Shown one piece after another: positions 36,890-46,269 of a DNA stretch of 64,000 bases (positions within the stretch are counted from its first letter, which is position 1; the number at the start of each line of letters is the position of its first letter). The position numbers and the translations under genes are program-made. A model generated the notes under the pieces. It ran no database searches. It saw only the letters and a list, made by a program, of their open reading frames with translations, and was not told where the DNA came from. Source of the DNA: Vreelandella stevensii S18214 (GTDB taxonomy: Bacteria; Pseudomonadota; Gammaproteobacteria; Pseudomonadales; Halomonadaceae); contig NZ_AJTS01000039.1 of the NCBI RefSeq assembly GCF_000275725.1, positions 62,001-126,000 of the forward strand, in the 5' to 3' direction.

Positions 36890-38284
36890 CTAAACGTCAG
36901 CCAACTGCCTGCGTGCCAACTCGGCGAACTGTTTGCGCGAGGGTTTGAGCGCCACCTGCGGCGGCCAGGGTAGCCAGGCATCGGGGACCATGAAGCCCGG
37001 CAGCGCCTCGCGCACCCAGGCGGCCAGGGCCTCGGGGCAGAGCGGATCGGTTTGCGGTTCGATGAAGGCCACCGGGCGCTCGCCCCACTCCGGGTGGGGC
37101 ACGGCCACCACCAGCGCCTGGGCCACGCCCGGGTAGTCGACCAGCCGCTGCTCGATGCTTTCCGGCTGTATGTTTTCACCGCCGGAAATGAACACGTTGT
37201 CGAGCCGCCCTTCGACGACGAGCGCCTGCTGGTCGTTGAAGTAGCCTCGGTCACGGGTGGCGAACCAGCCCTCGTCGTTGACGGCGGGGTCCAGTGCGCC
37301 GTCGGCCAGATAGCCGCTGAACAGCGTGTCGCCCTTGACCTGAATTTCGCCGTCCACCACCCGCACCTGACGCCCCGGCAAGGGCTGCCCTACCACGCCA
37401 GGGGCGGTGGGCAAGCCGGTACACACCTGGCTGGCCATTTCCGACAGCCCATAGCTGACCTTGGGCGTCAGCCCCAGGCGCTGCAAGCGTTCGACCAGCG
37501 GCGCGGGAATGGCCGCGCCCCCCAGCAGCAGCTCGCGAAGCTGGGTATGTCGAGGGTCGAAGCCTTCCCTCAGTAGCCGCCAAAGCTGCGTCGGCACCAA
37601 TGAAAGGTGGGTGATAGGCTGCTGCATCAGGCGCTCGGCCAGCGGGCGAGTCGTATCGTCCAGCACCAGCCGCCCCCCGGCCAGAAAAACCCGAAACGCA
37701 ATGGCATAGCCCCCCACATGAAACAGCGGCAGCGAAAGCAGCCAGCCGCTATCCGGGCCCACAGGAATCAGCGACGCCGAACCCCGCGCCGAGGCCAGAT
37801 GATTCCCCACCCGGTGCAACACCGCCTTGGGCGGGCCACTGGAGCCAGAGGTGAGGATGGTGTTGCTGCGCTGGCTCGCGTACAAGACCGGTGGCTCACC
37901 GGGGTCGGCCTCCGCACGGTAGTCGAGGGAGATCGGCGGCAGCTCGGAAGAGTAGGCAAAGTCGCTCTCCGGCTGGCACACCCGGGTGACCTGCACCCGC
38001 CGCGCCAGCGCCTGCTGCTGAGCCACAGGAAACGCCGGGTTCAGCGGGCAGAACACCACCCCTGCCCTAAGGCAGGCCCAAGCCAGCAACACGCCCTGCA
38101 ACGACCCTCGGGTGGGCACCAAAAGGGGCATGCCCCGTACCAGGCCCTGCCTGGCCAACTGCTGGGCCAGGGATGCCACGCGCCGGTTCAACGTGCGATA
38201 GCTCAGGCGCACCGCGCCCGCCTCCACCGCGATATGCTCCGGCGCCTGTTGGGCCCAGTAGTGAATGGGGCATGTCTCGGTCAC
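36890..38284 (-). CDS. menE: o-Succinylbenzoate-CoA ligase MenE
   Basis: 464 residues of the ANL adenylate-forming family. The phosphate loop reads TILTSGSSGPPKAV; further marks are SYGLSEMASQ (A5), DEGWFATRDRGYF (A7) and GRLDNVFISGGENIQPESIE (A8), and the C-terminal catalytic Lys lies in LKPSRKQF. It activates o-succinylbenzoate as the CoA thioester in menaquinone synthesis. It is the last gene of frdABCD-menBCE and overlaps menC by 4 bp. The family is broad, but the neighbours menC and menB make the assignment firm. Confidence 0.92.
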   Translation of the reverse strand: MTETCPIHYWAQQAPEHIAVEAGAVRLSYRTLNRRVASLAQQLARQGLVRGMPLLVPTRGSLQGVLLAWACLRAGVVFCPLNPAFPVAQQQALARRVQVTRVCQPESDFAYSSELPPISLDYRAEADPGEPPVLYASQRSNTILTSGSSGPPKAVLHRVGNHLASARGSASLIPVGPDSGWLLSLPLFHVGGYAIAFRVFLAGGRLVLDDTTRPLAERLMQQPITHLSLVPTQLWRLLREGFDPRHTQLRELLLGGAAIPAPLVERLQRLGLTPKVSYGLSEMASQVCTGLPTAPGVVGQPLPGRQVRVVDGEIQVKGDTLFSGYLADGALDPAVNDEGWFATRDRGYFNDQQALVVEGRLDNVFISGGENIQPESIEQRLVDYPGVAQALVVAVPHPEWGERPVAFIEPQTDPLCPEALAAWVREALPGFMVPDAWLPWPPQVALKPSRKQFAELARRQLADV

Positions 38285-39252
38285 GGGGAAAGCTCCTTGC
38301 AGTCGTCGCCAGCGGCGGCGTGGTAGAGGCAGTGCAGCCGCGCGTGCCGCAACTTACCGGCTGGCGAGAGAAGTGATTCGCTGAACGCCTGGGCGGTATC
38401 CAGCCCCGCAGGCTCCTCGGGAGCCCACTGCCGGGCCAGGCAACTCAACTGCCCCAACCCCCACTGAGATTCGAAACTGGATGAGATCACCACCCGCAAG
38501 CGGTGGGCCCTGGCGCGCTGAACCAACGTCTGGCAGGCCGCGAACCCGCCAATCAGCGTCGGCTTGATGACCAGCGCGGCCAGCCGGGGGTGCGGCGCCC
38601 AAACGGTGCCGCGCTGCAGAGTTTCATCCAGGGCGATGTCGATGCCCGTGGCGTCCGCCACGGCGATGCTGTCGGCCAGCGTAGCACAGGGCTCCTCCAG
38701 GTAATCGACTTGGGCAGGCGAGAGCTGCTGGCAAAAGCGCAGTGCCTGCTCACGCTGCCAGCCACCGTTGGCATCGAGGATCAGCCGCGTGTTGGGTAGC
38801 CATCTGGCGAGGCTTGTGATCAAGGCCAGCTCCGCGTCGCTCGGGTAGCGGGCCACCTTCAGTTTGATGCGCTCTGGTGGAGCGGCCTGCCATTGGGCCG
38901 CGCGCTCGGGCAGTGCATTTATCAGCGCTTGCGGGGTGCCCTGCAGCAATGGGTAAGGCGGCCGAAGGTCAGGCAGGGAAGCGGGCCAGCGGTGCCGCGC
39001 ACAGTCGAAACCAAACTGTACTGAAGGTAACGTTGGCGTGGCTGTCTCACCGCGCTCTATAGCCGCCAGGCAGGCCAGGCTCTCGGCGGCGGCGTCAGCG
39101 AGGCTCTCACGGGAGAAGCCCGGCAGCGGGGCCATCTCGCCCCACTGGCCGTTGATCGTGACTAACAGCCCTTCTCTGCTCGCCAGCCGCTGGCCTTTGA
39201 ACGTCAGCGGCTGGCGAAACGGTAGCGAGTAGCGGTAAAGCGCCAGCGCCAT
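38281..39252 (-). CDS. menC: o-Succinylbenzoate synthase MenC
   Basis: 323 residues, enolase superfamily. The KxK motif (RIKLKVAR), the metal ligands in ILDANGGW (Asp), EEPC (Glu) and IALDE (Asp/Glu), and the distal VIKPTLIGG lysine are all visible. It dehydrates SHCHC to o-succinylbenzoate. It overlaps menE by 4 bp and menB by 1 bp, so the three men genes are tightly coupled. Confidence 0.92.
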   Translation of the reverse strand: MALALYRYSLPFRQPLTFKGQRLASREGLLVTINGQWGEMAPLPGFSRESLADAAAESLACLAAIERGETATPTLPSVQFGFDCARHRWPASLPDLRPPYPLLQGTPQALINALPERAAQWQAAPPERIKLKVARYPSDAELALITSLARWLPNTRLILDANGGWQREQALRFCQQLSPAQVDYLEEPCATLADSIAVADATGIDIALDETLQRGTVWAPHPRLAALVIKPTLIGGFAACQTLVQRARAHRLRVVISSSFESQWGLGQLSCLARQWAPEEPAGLDTAQAFSESLLSPAGKLRHARLHCLYHAAAGDDCKELSP

Positions 39253-40112
39253 CAGGGGTTGCGCGGATAGCGCGAGAAGTCCGGGCGGCGCTTTTCATTG
39301 AAGGCGTTGCGCCCTTCCTGCCCCTCGTCGGTCATGTAGAAGAGCATGGTGGCATTGCCCGCCAGCTCCTGCAGCCCGGCCTGGCCGTCGCAGTCGGCGT
39401 TCAGCGCCGCTTTCAGGCAGCGCAGCGCCATGGGGCTATGCTGCAGCATTTCACGGCACCAGCGCACGCTCTCTCGCTCCAGCTCGGCCACCGGCACCAC
39501 GTGGTTCACCAGCCCCATCTCCAACGCCTGGGCGGCGCTGTACTGTCGGCACAGGAACCATATTTCACGGGCTTTTTTCTGGCCGACGATTCTCGCCATG
39601 TAGGCAGCCCCGTAGCCCCCGTCAAACGACCCCACCTTGGGGCCCGTTTGCCCGAAAACGGCGTTATCGGCGGCGATGGTCAGGTCGCACATCATGTGCA
39701 GCACGTGGCCACCGCCAATGGCGTAGCCTGCCACCATGGCAATAATCGGCTTGGGGCAGGTACGAATGTCACGCTGGAAATCCAGCACGTTGAGGTGATG
39801 GGTGCCCGCCTCATCGCGGTAGCCGCCGTAGTCGCCACGAATGCGCTGGTCGCCCCCGGAGCAGAAGGCCTGTTCGCCCGCCCCGGTCAGCAGAATCGCG
39901 CCGATGGCGCTGTCGTGGCGCGCGCGGCCCAGGGCATGGATCATCTCGCTCACCGTTTGCGGGCGAAACGCATTGCGCACCTCAGGGCGGTTGATGGTGA
40001 TCCGGGCAATGCCCTCCTCAGCGGTGTGATAGAGGATGTCCTGGTACTCCTGCGAGGCGTCCTGCCACGCGATAGGGGCATACAGCGCCTGTTCCGTGAG
40101 TCCTTCGATCAT
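39252..40112 (-). CDS. menB: 1,4-Dihydroxy-2-naphthoyl-CoA synthase MenB
   Basis: 286 residues, crotonase fold. [12 protein letters not shown] and the preceding AGYAIGG form the oxyanion hole; [25 protein letters not shown] (abridged) carries the MenB-specific Asp/Tyr residues; [24 protein letters not shown] (abridged) is the MenB N-terminus. It closes the second ring of the naphthoquinone. It lies 64 bp after frdD in the same orientation, so fumarate reductase and menaquinone synthesis are in one transcription unit. Confidence 0.95.
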   Translation of the reverse strand: MIEGLTEQALYAPIAWQDASQEYQDILYHTAEEGIARITINRPEVRNAFRPQTVSEMIHALGRARHDSAIGAILLTGAGEQAFCSGGDQRIRGDYGGYRDEAGTHHLNVLDFQRDIRTCPKPIIAMVAGYAIGGGHVLHMMCDLTIAADNAVFGQTGPKVGSFDGGYGAAYMARIVGQKKAREIWFLCRQYSAAQALEMGLVNHVVPVAELERESVRWCREMLQHSPMALRCLKAALNADCDGQAGLQELAGNATMLFYMTDEGQEGRNAFNEKRRPDFSRYPRNP

Positions 40113-40176
40113 GCTGACCTCGTGCTTTATCAGGGGTGTGCGTTCTTTTTGGTAAGGCGGTGTTCGCGGGCGGGCC

Positions 40177-40572
40177 TCAGCGCAGCCAGCCCACGACCAC
40201 CAGAGCCAGCGCCAACAGGCTCAGCAAGGCTGCCAGGCCGTACATCAGCCATTTGTTGCGGGTGTCCTGGCCAAGGCTCAGGTCGAATAGGCCATGGCGC
40301 AGCCGGTGGGCGGCATGAAACAGCGGCAAGCACACGGCGGCGCCGATGAACAGCACACCGGGCAGGCTGAACAGCAGGCGTGAGGCCCGCTCGTGACCAA
40401 GCGCCTCGGCGGGCAGCAGGCCCAGCGGCAGCAATAGCCCGATGAACAGAATCACCGCAGGCAAGACCACGGCAAAACAGACGCCCCCCGCACTGAACAG
40501 CCCCCACCACAAGGGTTCGTCATAGGCTTGCCGAGGCTGGCTCAGGTGTGCTTTTTGATGTGAGGTTTTCAT
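40177..40572 (-). CDS. frdD: Fumarate reductase membrane anchor subunit FrdD
   Basis: 131 residues from the ATG at 40572, overlapping frdC by 4 bp. Three membrane helices are visible. [15 protein letters not shown] and the region around [13 protein letters not shown] are typical of FrdD. With FrdC it anchors the FrdAB dimer and binds quinol on the inner membrane. Although short and variable, its place after frdC makes the call secure. Confidence 0.9.
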   Translation of the reverse strand: MKTSHQKAHLSQPRQAYDEPLWWGLFSAGGVCFAVVLPAVILFIGLLLPLGLLPAEALGHERASRLLFSLPGVLFIGAAVCLPLFHAAHRLRHGLFDLSLGQDTRNKWLMYGLAALLSLLALALVVVGWLR

Positions 40573-40970
40573 GCGCCGCCCCTCCCCAAGAGCCAGAACA
40601 ACACGACCGCCACTGCCACGACCCCCGCCCACTGGCCAGCAACGATGGCGCCAGCGGGCACGCTGCGCCCCGCCACGCGTAGCGGCATGACCCGAGGAAA
40701 CAGCACGAAGAAGGTGGCCGCGTGATAGAGACTGGCCACCAGCGCCAGCGCATTCAGCAGTAGCACCAGCGGCGAGCCCATGAAGGCCACCCAGCCCTGC
40801 CAGCTCGCCGGGCCCTGCAACAGCGCGAACACCCCTGCCAACAGGCAGAGAATGAAAAACACCAGCGGCACCACCGTGGCTTCGCGCAGCATATAGCGCT
40901 TGAAGAAACCGTGCTTCAGCCACCAGTTGCGCTTCAAGGGCGGCAGCCGTTGTGATGATGATTTTTCCAT
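40569..40970 (-). CDS. frdC: Fumarate reductase membrane anchor subunit FrdC
   Basis: 133 residues from the ATG at 40970, with AGGAGA six bases before it. Similar to E. coli FrdC: NWWLKHGFFKRYMLREATVVP (abridged), three hydrophobic helices and LYHAATFFVLFPRV. It contributes the membrane quinol site. About 180 bp separates it from frdB, filled partly by a structured repeat-like element; the other frd genes overlap each other. Confidence 0.92.
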   Translation of the reverse strand: MEKSSSQRLPPLKRNWWLKHGFFKRYMLREATVVPLVFFILCLLAGVFALLQGPASWQGWVAFMGSPLVLLLNALALVASLYHAATFFVLFPRVMPLRVAGRSVPAGAIVAGQWAGVVAVAVVLFWLLGRGGA

Positions 40971-41040
40971 ATCCAATCTCCTACACCTTTTCTAACTGAG
41001 CTATCTCAGTTAGTGACGGATATCCGATACCGTTGAGCGG

Positions 41041-41125
41041 GGCAGGTTGTAGCGAGGGTCTTTCGCCAAGGATGGCGAAAGTAGCGCCCATGGATGGGTT
41101 CACAGCGCCCTCGCGGAAACCTGCC
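41041..41125. repeat. Structured intergenic element between frdB and frdC
   Basis: The 85-base element folds as a three-way junction. The outer stem pairs GGCAGGTT with AACCTGCC and, after a 3x3 internal loop, GCGAGGG with CCCTCGC. Inside are the hairpins CTTTCGCC/GGCGAAAG and CCCA-TGGA-TGGG. It resembles a REP/MITE-type dispersed intergenic repeat and may shield the frdAB part of the message. No second copy was noticed in this window. Confidence 0.65.
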
Positions 41126-41150
41126 GCACGGCAACGCGGCTTGGTTACCC

Positions 41151-41885
41151 CTACCCCTTGAACAGCGCGATCAGCGTATGTTTGGCGGCCTCGACCTTGC
41201 CCTGGTTGACCGCAGCGGCCGGGTCGACGTGCTTGGGGCACACCTGCGAGCAGAAGCCCACGAAGGTACAGCTCCAGACGCCATCATGGCGGTTGAGCTG
41301 CGCCATGCGCTGGCGTTTGCCTTGGTCCCGGCTGTCCAGGTTGTAACGGTGTGCCAGGGTCAGCGCCGCAGGCCCCAGAAACTCCGGGTTCAAGCCAAAC
41401 TGCGGGCACGCCGAATAGCACAGGCCACAGTTGATGCAGTTGGCAAACTGCCGATAGCGCGCCAGCTGTTCAGGCGTTTGTGTGTGGGGCTGCGCCTGGC
41501 CGGGGTCGAAGGTTTGCACCGGGTCCTGTTCGATCAGGTAGGGCTTCACCGCCGCCAGGTGCTCCAGGAACAGCGCCATGTCCACAACCAGATCCCGCTG
41601 CACGGGGAAGTGCGCCAGCGGTTCGATACGAATCTCGCCAGGGTAGTCGCGCAGGAAGGTTTTACAGCCCAGCTTGGGAATGCCGTTGACCATGACGCCA
41701 CAGGAGCCACAAATCGCCATTCGGCAAGACCAGCGGTAGCTCAGCGTGCTGTCCTGCTGCTCCTTGATATGGTTCAACGCGTCGAGAAGCGAGGTGCTCT
41801 CCTCCACCGCAACGTCGTAGGTTTGCCAGTAGGGTTCCGCTGCGCTGTCGGGCAGGTAACGCTTGATGCTGATGTGCTTGTTCAT
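41151..41885 (-). CDS. frdB: Fumarate reductase iron-sulfur subunit FrdB
   Basis: 244 residues. [2Fe-2S] ligands are in [16 protein letters not shown] and LGCKTF; the [4Fe-4S] motif is [13 protein letters not shown]; the [3Fe-4S] motif is [17 protein letters not shown]. The N-terminal half matches E. coli FrdB closely. The subunit relays electrons from membrane menaquinol to the flavin of FrdA. It overlaps frdA by 4 bp. Confidence 0.95.
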   Translation of the reverse strand: MNKHISIKRYLPDSAAEPYWQTYDVAVEESTSLLDALNHIKEQQDSTLSYRWSCRMAICGSCGVMVNGIPKLGCKTFLRDYPGEIRIEPLAHFPVQRDLVVDMALFLEHLAAVKPYLIEQDPVQTFDPGQAQPHTQTPEQLARYRQFANCINCGLCYSACPQFGLNPEFLGPAALTLAHRYNLDSRDQGKRQRMAQLNRHDGVWSCTFVGFCSQVCPKHVDPAAAVNQGKVEAAKHTLIALFKG

Positions 41886-43669
41886 GCCTTGCCTCCCTTG
41901 GCCGCATCCCCGTAAACCCGCGCGGCCGGGGCCGAAAAGCGGGTATCCACCGCCTGCCAGCGCAACTCGGCGGGCGCATCACCCTGGTAAAACACCTGGC
42001 TATGCTTGAGATAGCCAACATCGTCACGGGCCTGCAGGCCCTCGTCCAGGCGCTGGTGGGCACCCCGGGATTCGCGGCGCTCCAAGGCGGCCAGGCACGA
42101 CGCCTCGGCGATCTCCAGCCCATAGCCAAACTCCAGACACTCCAGCAGCTCGGTATTGAATATCTTGCTGGTGTCACTGACCCGCACTTGGGCATAGCGC
42201 TGGCGCAGCTGGCGAAGGGTGTCCAACGCCTGCTGCATGCCTGCTTCGGTGCGGTAAATGCCGCAGCCGCTCTCCATGGCCTGCACCATGGCGTGCTTGA
42301 GCGTCACCCAGGATTCAACGCTGCCCTGGCCATCGCAGAGCGTGACCAGCCGCGCCTGCTGCCGCTGGGCCTGCGCCTGCAAGACCGGCAGCGCCACCCA
42401 GTCGGTGCGGGCAGCCCGCAGGCTGGCCTGCTCCCCGGCCAAACGGCCAAAAACCAGCAGCTCGGTCAGCGAGTTGGAGCCCAGCCGGTTGGCCCCATGC
42501 AGGCCTACCGAGGCACACTCCCCGGCGGCGTACAGCCCCGCGATGGTGGTTTCGCACTGGGGATCGGTTTCGATGCCGCCCATGGTGTAGTGCACCGCAG
42601 GCCGAATCGGGATCGGCTCCTTGACGGGGTCGACGTTGATATAGGATTTGGCCAGCTCGCAGATGAACGGCAGACGCTCATGCAGATAGTCGGCGCCCAG
42701 GTGGCGAAGGTCGAGATAGACCACGTCGCTGTCGCCAAACTTGCCGGTACGCCCGGCCTGCTGCTCCTGCCAGAACGCCTGGGAAAGCTTGTCCCGAGGG
42801 CCCAGCTCCATGTACTTGTTTTCCGGCTTGCCCAAGGGTGTTTCCGGCCCCAGGCCGTAGTCCTGGAGGTAGCGGTAACCCTCCTTGTTGAGCAGAATAC
42901 CGCCTTCCCCCCGGCACGCTTCGGTGATCAGGATGCCCGAGCCGGGCAGGCCGGTGGGGTGGTACTGCACGAACTCCATATCGCGCAGCGCCACGCCGTG
43001 GCGGTAGGCCATGGCCATGCCGTCGCCGGTGACGATGCCCGCATTGGTGTTAAAGCGGAACAGCCGCCCCGCCCCGCCGGTGGCCAGCACCACTGCCTTG
43101 GCACGCAACAGCAGCAGCTCACCCGTGGCGACCTGCAGAGCAATGACGCCCACCACGGCCCCTTCGTGCACGGCCAGGTCCAGAACGAAGTACTCGTCGA
43201 GGCGTTCGATCTCGGGGTATTTCAGCGAGGTCTGAAACAGCGTGTGCAGCATATGGAAGCCGGTCTTGTCGGCAGCAAACCAGGTGCGCGCGGTTTTCAT
43301 GCCACCAAAGCGGCGCACCTGTATGCGGCCATCGGGCTGGCGGCTCCAGGGGCACCCCCAGCGCTCCATCTGCACCAGCTCCTGGTAGGCGTGGCGCACG
43401 AAGTAGTCCACCACGCCCTGCTCCACCAGCCAGTCGCCCCCGGAAACCGTGTCGTCGAAGTGCGCCTGAAACGAGTCCTCGTCACTGGTCACCGCGGCTG
43501 CGCCCCCCTCGGCGGCCACCGTGTGGGAACGCATGGGGTACACCTTGGACACCAGCGCAATGCGCTGCGCGTGACCGCCCTGTTTGGCCTGCTCGGCGGC
43601 CGCGATGGCGGCCCGCAGGCCCGCGCCCCCACCGCCGACGATGACGATATCCACATCCTGCTGCTGCAT
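41882..43669 (-). CDS. frdA: Fumarate reductase flavoprotein subunit FrdA
   Basis: 595 residues from the ATG at 43669, with AAGGGGG before it. The dinucleotide fold [17 protein letters not shown] is followed by the covalent-FAD His in [11 protein letters not shown], the substrate-site [10 protein letters not shown], and [14 protein letters not shown]. It reduces fumarate to succinate as the terminal step of anaerobic respiration. Four subunits with FrdC/FrdD-type anchors, and menaquinone genes in the same operon, argue for quinol:fumarate reductase rather than succinate dehydrogenase. Upstream are four 14-bp repeats and an FNR-type box. Confidence 0.95.
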   Translation of the reverse strand: MQQQDVDIVIVGGGGAGLRAAIAAAEQAKQGGHAQRIALVSKVYPMRSHTVAAEGGAAAVTSDEDSFQAHFDDTVSGGDWLVEQGVVDYFVRHAYQELVQMERWGCPWSRQPDGRIQVRRFGGMKTARTWFAADKTGFHMLHTLFQTSLKYPEIERLDEYFVLDLAVHEGAVVGVIALQVATGELLLLRAKAVVLATGGAGRLFRFNTNAGIVTGDGMAMAYRHGVALRDMEFVQYHPTGLPGSGILITEACRGEGGILLNKEGYRYLQDYGLGPETPLGKPENKYMELGPRDKLSQAFWQEQQAGRTGKFGDSDVVYLDLRHLGADYLHERLPFICELAKSYINVDPVKEPIPIRPAVHYTMGGIETDPQCETTIAGLYAAGECASVGLHGANRLGSNSLTELLVFGRLAGEQASLRAARTDWVALPVLQAQAQRQQARLVTLCDGQGSVESWVTLKHAMVQAMESGCGIYRTEAGMQQALDTLRQLRQRYAQVRVSDTSKIFNTELLECLEFGYGLEIAEASCLAALERRESRGAHQRLDEGLQARDDVGYLKHSQVFYQGDAPAELRWQAVDTRFSAPAARVYGDAAKGGKA

Positions 43670-43690
43670 GGCACCCCCTTGTGCGGCTGC

Positions 43691-43746
43691 ACTTCTCATG
43701 ACGGACTTCTCATGACGGACTTCTCATGACGCAATTCTCATGACGT
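43691..43746. repeat. Four tandem 14-bp repeats upstream of frdA
   Basis: ACTTCTCATGACGG occurs twice, then ACTTCTCATGACGC and AATTCTCATGACGT, head to tail. Each holds the palindrome TCATGA. They end 22 bp before the frdA ATG, just outside its ribosome site, within the likely 5' leader. Confidence 0.9.
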
Positions 43747-43834
43747 GATTCCGGCCTGCGCACGGCCTGCCGCCCTGCTGATGAAGCGACGTTATCACAG
43801 CCCGACCGGCCCTCGGCCTTGATCTAAAGCATGA

Positions 43835-43848
43835 TTGATGTAGATCAA
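43835..43848. promoter_or_regulatory. FNR/Anr box between frdA and the dicarboxylate carrier
   Basis: TTGATGTAGATCAA is a perfect TTGAT-N4-ATCAA site; an extra TTGAT half-site begins 16 bases earlier, at 43819. TATGCT at 43871-43876 is placed exactly as the -10 of a class II promoter (box centre at -41.5) reading into the carrier gene. For frdA on the other strand a GATAAC -10 at 43796-43791 would put the box near -57. Oxygen control of both units is likely. Confidence 0.8.
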
Positions 43849-43974
43849 ATAAACCGCGACTTGCCTTGCCTATGCTTTCCCTGACACCCGTGAAACACCA
43901 CGCTGAACCTCATCTCTGCTGTGCTCACTCAGGCAAGGCGCTACGGCTTGCCGATAACTTATCGAGAGGTCGCC

Positions 43975-45444
43975 ATGAACCTCAGCGCTTCGCTCCGCTC
44001 TCGCTGGCCGCTGCTCGCGCCACTGGCCACCACGCTGGTGATCGCCCTGCTGCCTACCCCGACCGGGCTACCACCCCATGCCTGGTACTTCTTTGCCATC
44101 TTCATGGGCTGCGTGGTCGGCCTGATTCTGGAACCCCTGCCCGGCGCGGTCATCGGGCTGGTCGGCGTTACCCTGGTGGCGCTGCTTTCCCGCTGGGTGC
44201 TGTTCTCCCCGGAGCAGCTGGCCAACGACGGCTTCAACGCCGCCAACCAGGCCTTCGCCTGGGCGGTTTCGGGGTTCACCAACGCTACCGTCTGGCTGAT
44301 TTTCGGTGCATTCATGTTTGCCCTGGGGTATGAAAAGACCGGGCTGGGGCGGAGGATCTCGCTGTGGCTGGTGCACGCCATGGGCAAGCGCACGCTGACC
44401 CTGGGCTACGCGGTGATGATCGCCGATGGCATTCTGGCCCCTTTTACGCCCTCCAATACGGCGCGCAGCGCAGGCACCATCTATCCGGTCATTCGTAACC
44501 TGCCGCCGCTGTACGACTCGCACCCCAACGACCCCAGCATGAAGCGCATGGGCAGCTTCCTGATGTGGACCGCCATTGCGGCCACCTGCGTGACCAGCTC
44601 GATGTTTCTCACCGCCCTGGCGCCGAACCTGCTGGCCATCGCGCTCACTGAAAGCGCCACGGGCATCCATATCAGTTGGGGGCAGTGGTTCGTGGCGGTG
44701 GTGCCGGTAGGGGTCCTTCTGCTGCTGTTGGTGCCGCTGCTGTGCTACTGGCTGTGCGCCCCGGAGGTAAAGGCCGGGCATGAAATCTCCGACTGGGCGA
44801 AAGGGGAACTGCAGAACCTGGGCCCGCTGACCCGCCACGAAATCGTGCTGGTCATCATGGTGGTCACCGCGCTGCTGCTATGGATCTTCGCTGGCGACCG
44901 GGTATCGGCGTCGCTGGTGGGGCTGGTAGTCATCTGCGGCATGCTGCTGACCGGCATGGTGAGCTGGAACGACATTCTCGACAACCGCGCCGCCTGGAAC
45001 ACCTTCGTGTGGTTTGCCACCCTGGTGGCTCTGGCGGGCGGCTTGAGCCAGGTGGGCTTCGTGGGCTGGTTCGGTAACGTGGTGGGTGGGCAGATCAGCC
45101 ACTTCGACCCGCTGCTGGCCATGGTCGCCCTGGTGGTCATCTTCTACGTTCTGCACTACTTCTTCGCCAGCATCACCGCCCACGTAACTGCCCTACTGCC
45201 GGTCATGCTGGCGGCAGCTTCAGGCATTGCGGGGCTGGACATGCAGCTGTTCGTTCTGCTGTTGCTGCCCACCTTGGGTTTCATGGGCATCCTGACCCCT
45301 TATGGCACCGGCCCCAGCCCGGTGTATTACGGCAGCGGCTACTTGCCCAGCGCGCTGTACTGGCGCCTGGGGGCCATCTTCGGGCTGCTGTTCCTGGTGG
45401 CCTGGCTGGCCATTGGCCTGCCCTGGCTACTGCTGATTCAGTGA
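43975..45444 (+). CDS. DASS-family dicarboxylate carrier (CitT/TtdT-like, probable C4-dicarboxylate/succinate exchanger)
   Basis: 489 residues from the ATG at 43975 (GAGAGGT upstream). About 12-14 membrane segments. The DASS marks GILAPFTPSNTARSAGTIYPVI (abridged), YFFASITAHVTALLPVML and TPYGTGPSPVYYGSGY match the CitT/TtdT/SodiT1 group, which exchanges citrate, tartrate, malate or fumarate for succinate. Lying divergent from frdA with a shared FNR box, it probably brings in fumarate or malate and exports the succinate made by fumarate reductase (inference). It is convergent with menH. Confidence 0.9.
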   Translation: MNLSASLRSRWPLLAPLATTLVIALLPTPTGLPPHAWYFFAIFMGCVVGLILEPLPGAVIGLVGVTLVALLSRWVLFSPEQLANDGFNAANQAFAWAVSGFTNATVWLIFGAFMFALGYEKTGLGRRISLWLVHAMGKRTLTLGYAVMIADGILAPFTPSNTARSAGTIYPVIRNLPPLYDSHPNDPSMKRMGSFLMWTAIAATCVTSSMFLTALAPNLLAIALTESATGIHISWGQWFVAVVPVGVLLLLLVPLLCYWLCAPEVKAGHEISDWAKGELQNLGPLTRHEIVLVIMVVTALLLWIFAGDRVSASLVGLVVICGMLLTGMVSWNDILDNRAAWNTFVWFATLVALAGGLSQVGFVGWFGNVVGGQISHFDPLLAMVALVVIFYVLHYFFASITAHVTALLPVMLAAASGIAGLDMQLFVLLLLPTLGFMGILTPYGTGPSPVYYGSGYLPSALYWRLGAIFGLLFLVAWLAIGLPWLLLIQ

Positions 45445-45483
45445 GCCATGTACTGACTCAGTGCACCATGCGCTTGCCGCGCC

Positions 45484-46269
45484 TCAGCGCGGCAGCGTTT
45501 GTGCCAAGTGCTGCGCCAGTTGCTGTGCCAAATGCCCTGCCATGGCCTTGGGGTGTTCCACGTGCAGGTTATGGCCGCCCGGCAGCGCCCAGTGGCGCAG
45601 GCGCGGCGCGTGCTGCGCCAGGCGGTTGGCCAGGGTGTTGAACTTATGGTCCCGCAGGCCGGAGAAATAGCCCACCGGCAGGTCGGTCTCGGCCAGCCAC
45701 TGCCAGAGAGAGGGCTGCCGACCCAGCGAGGTGGCCCGCAGCATGTGCGCCACGGCGGGGCCATGGTTGGCCAACCGGCGCTGAATCTGACGCTGGCGCT
45801 GTGGGGGCGTCAAATCGGCAAACACCGGCTGCTGGTACCATGCTGTCAGCACGTCGGCCAGCGGCGACTGTTCAAAACGCTGCGCCCAGTGCTCATCGTG
45901 GGCGCGGCGCGCTTCCCGCTCTGGCGCGGCCAGCCCGGGGTGCGCGCTCTCCAACCACAGCGCCTCCAAACCGCCGGGCCGCTGGCTGGCATGATAGAGC
46001 ACCAGCCGGCCACCCAGGGAGTAGCCCAGCAGGCCATAACGCCCCACGCCCGCCTCGGCCAGCGTGCCGCTGAGCCAGTCATGAAAATCCGCAAAAGAGC
46101 CCACCGCAGGCGTGGTGGGCTGCCCATGCCCCGGCAGGTTCAGCGCCAGGCAGCGCACGCCCGGCAGCACTTGTTCCAGCGCCTCGCCAAGCGCCTGCCA
46201 ATCGTCCCTATCGCCCAGCAGGCCGTGCAGCATTACCAGCGTAAAGGGCAGCGAAGGGTCAGGATGCAT
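45484..46269 (-). CDS. menH: SHCHC synthase MenH (alpha/beta hydrolase)
   Basis: 261 residues from the ATG at 46269, overlapping menD by 11 bp. Alpha/beta-hydrolase fold: [25 protein letters not shown], the nucleophile elbow [10 protein letters not shown], an acidic residue in the region of GLRDHKF, and the C-terminal [10 protein letters not shown] with the catalytic His. It eliminates pyruvate from SEPHCHC to give SHCHC. It is the last gene of doxX-menF-menD-menH. Confidence 0.9.
   Translation of the reverse strand: MHPDPSLPFTLVMLHGLLGDRDDWQALGEALEQVLPGVRCLALNLPGHGQPTTPAVGSFADFHDWLSGTLAEAGVGRYGLLGYSLGGRLVLYHASQRPGGLEALWLESAHPGLAAPEREARRAHDEHWAQRFEQSPLADVLTAWYQQPVFADLTPPQRQRQIQRRLANHGPAVAHMLRATSLGRQPSLWQWLAETDLPVGYFSGLRDHKFNTLANRLAQHAPRLRHWALPGGHNLHVEHPKAMAGHLAQQLAQHLAQTLPR

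Noticed and set aside
42002-43729. 575-codon plus-strand frame opposite frdA
   Set aside because: FrdA is certain on the minus strand; this frame is its antisense shadow.
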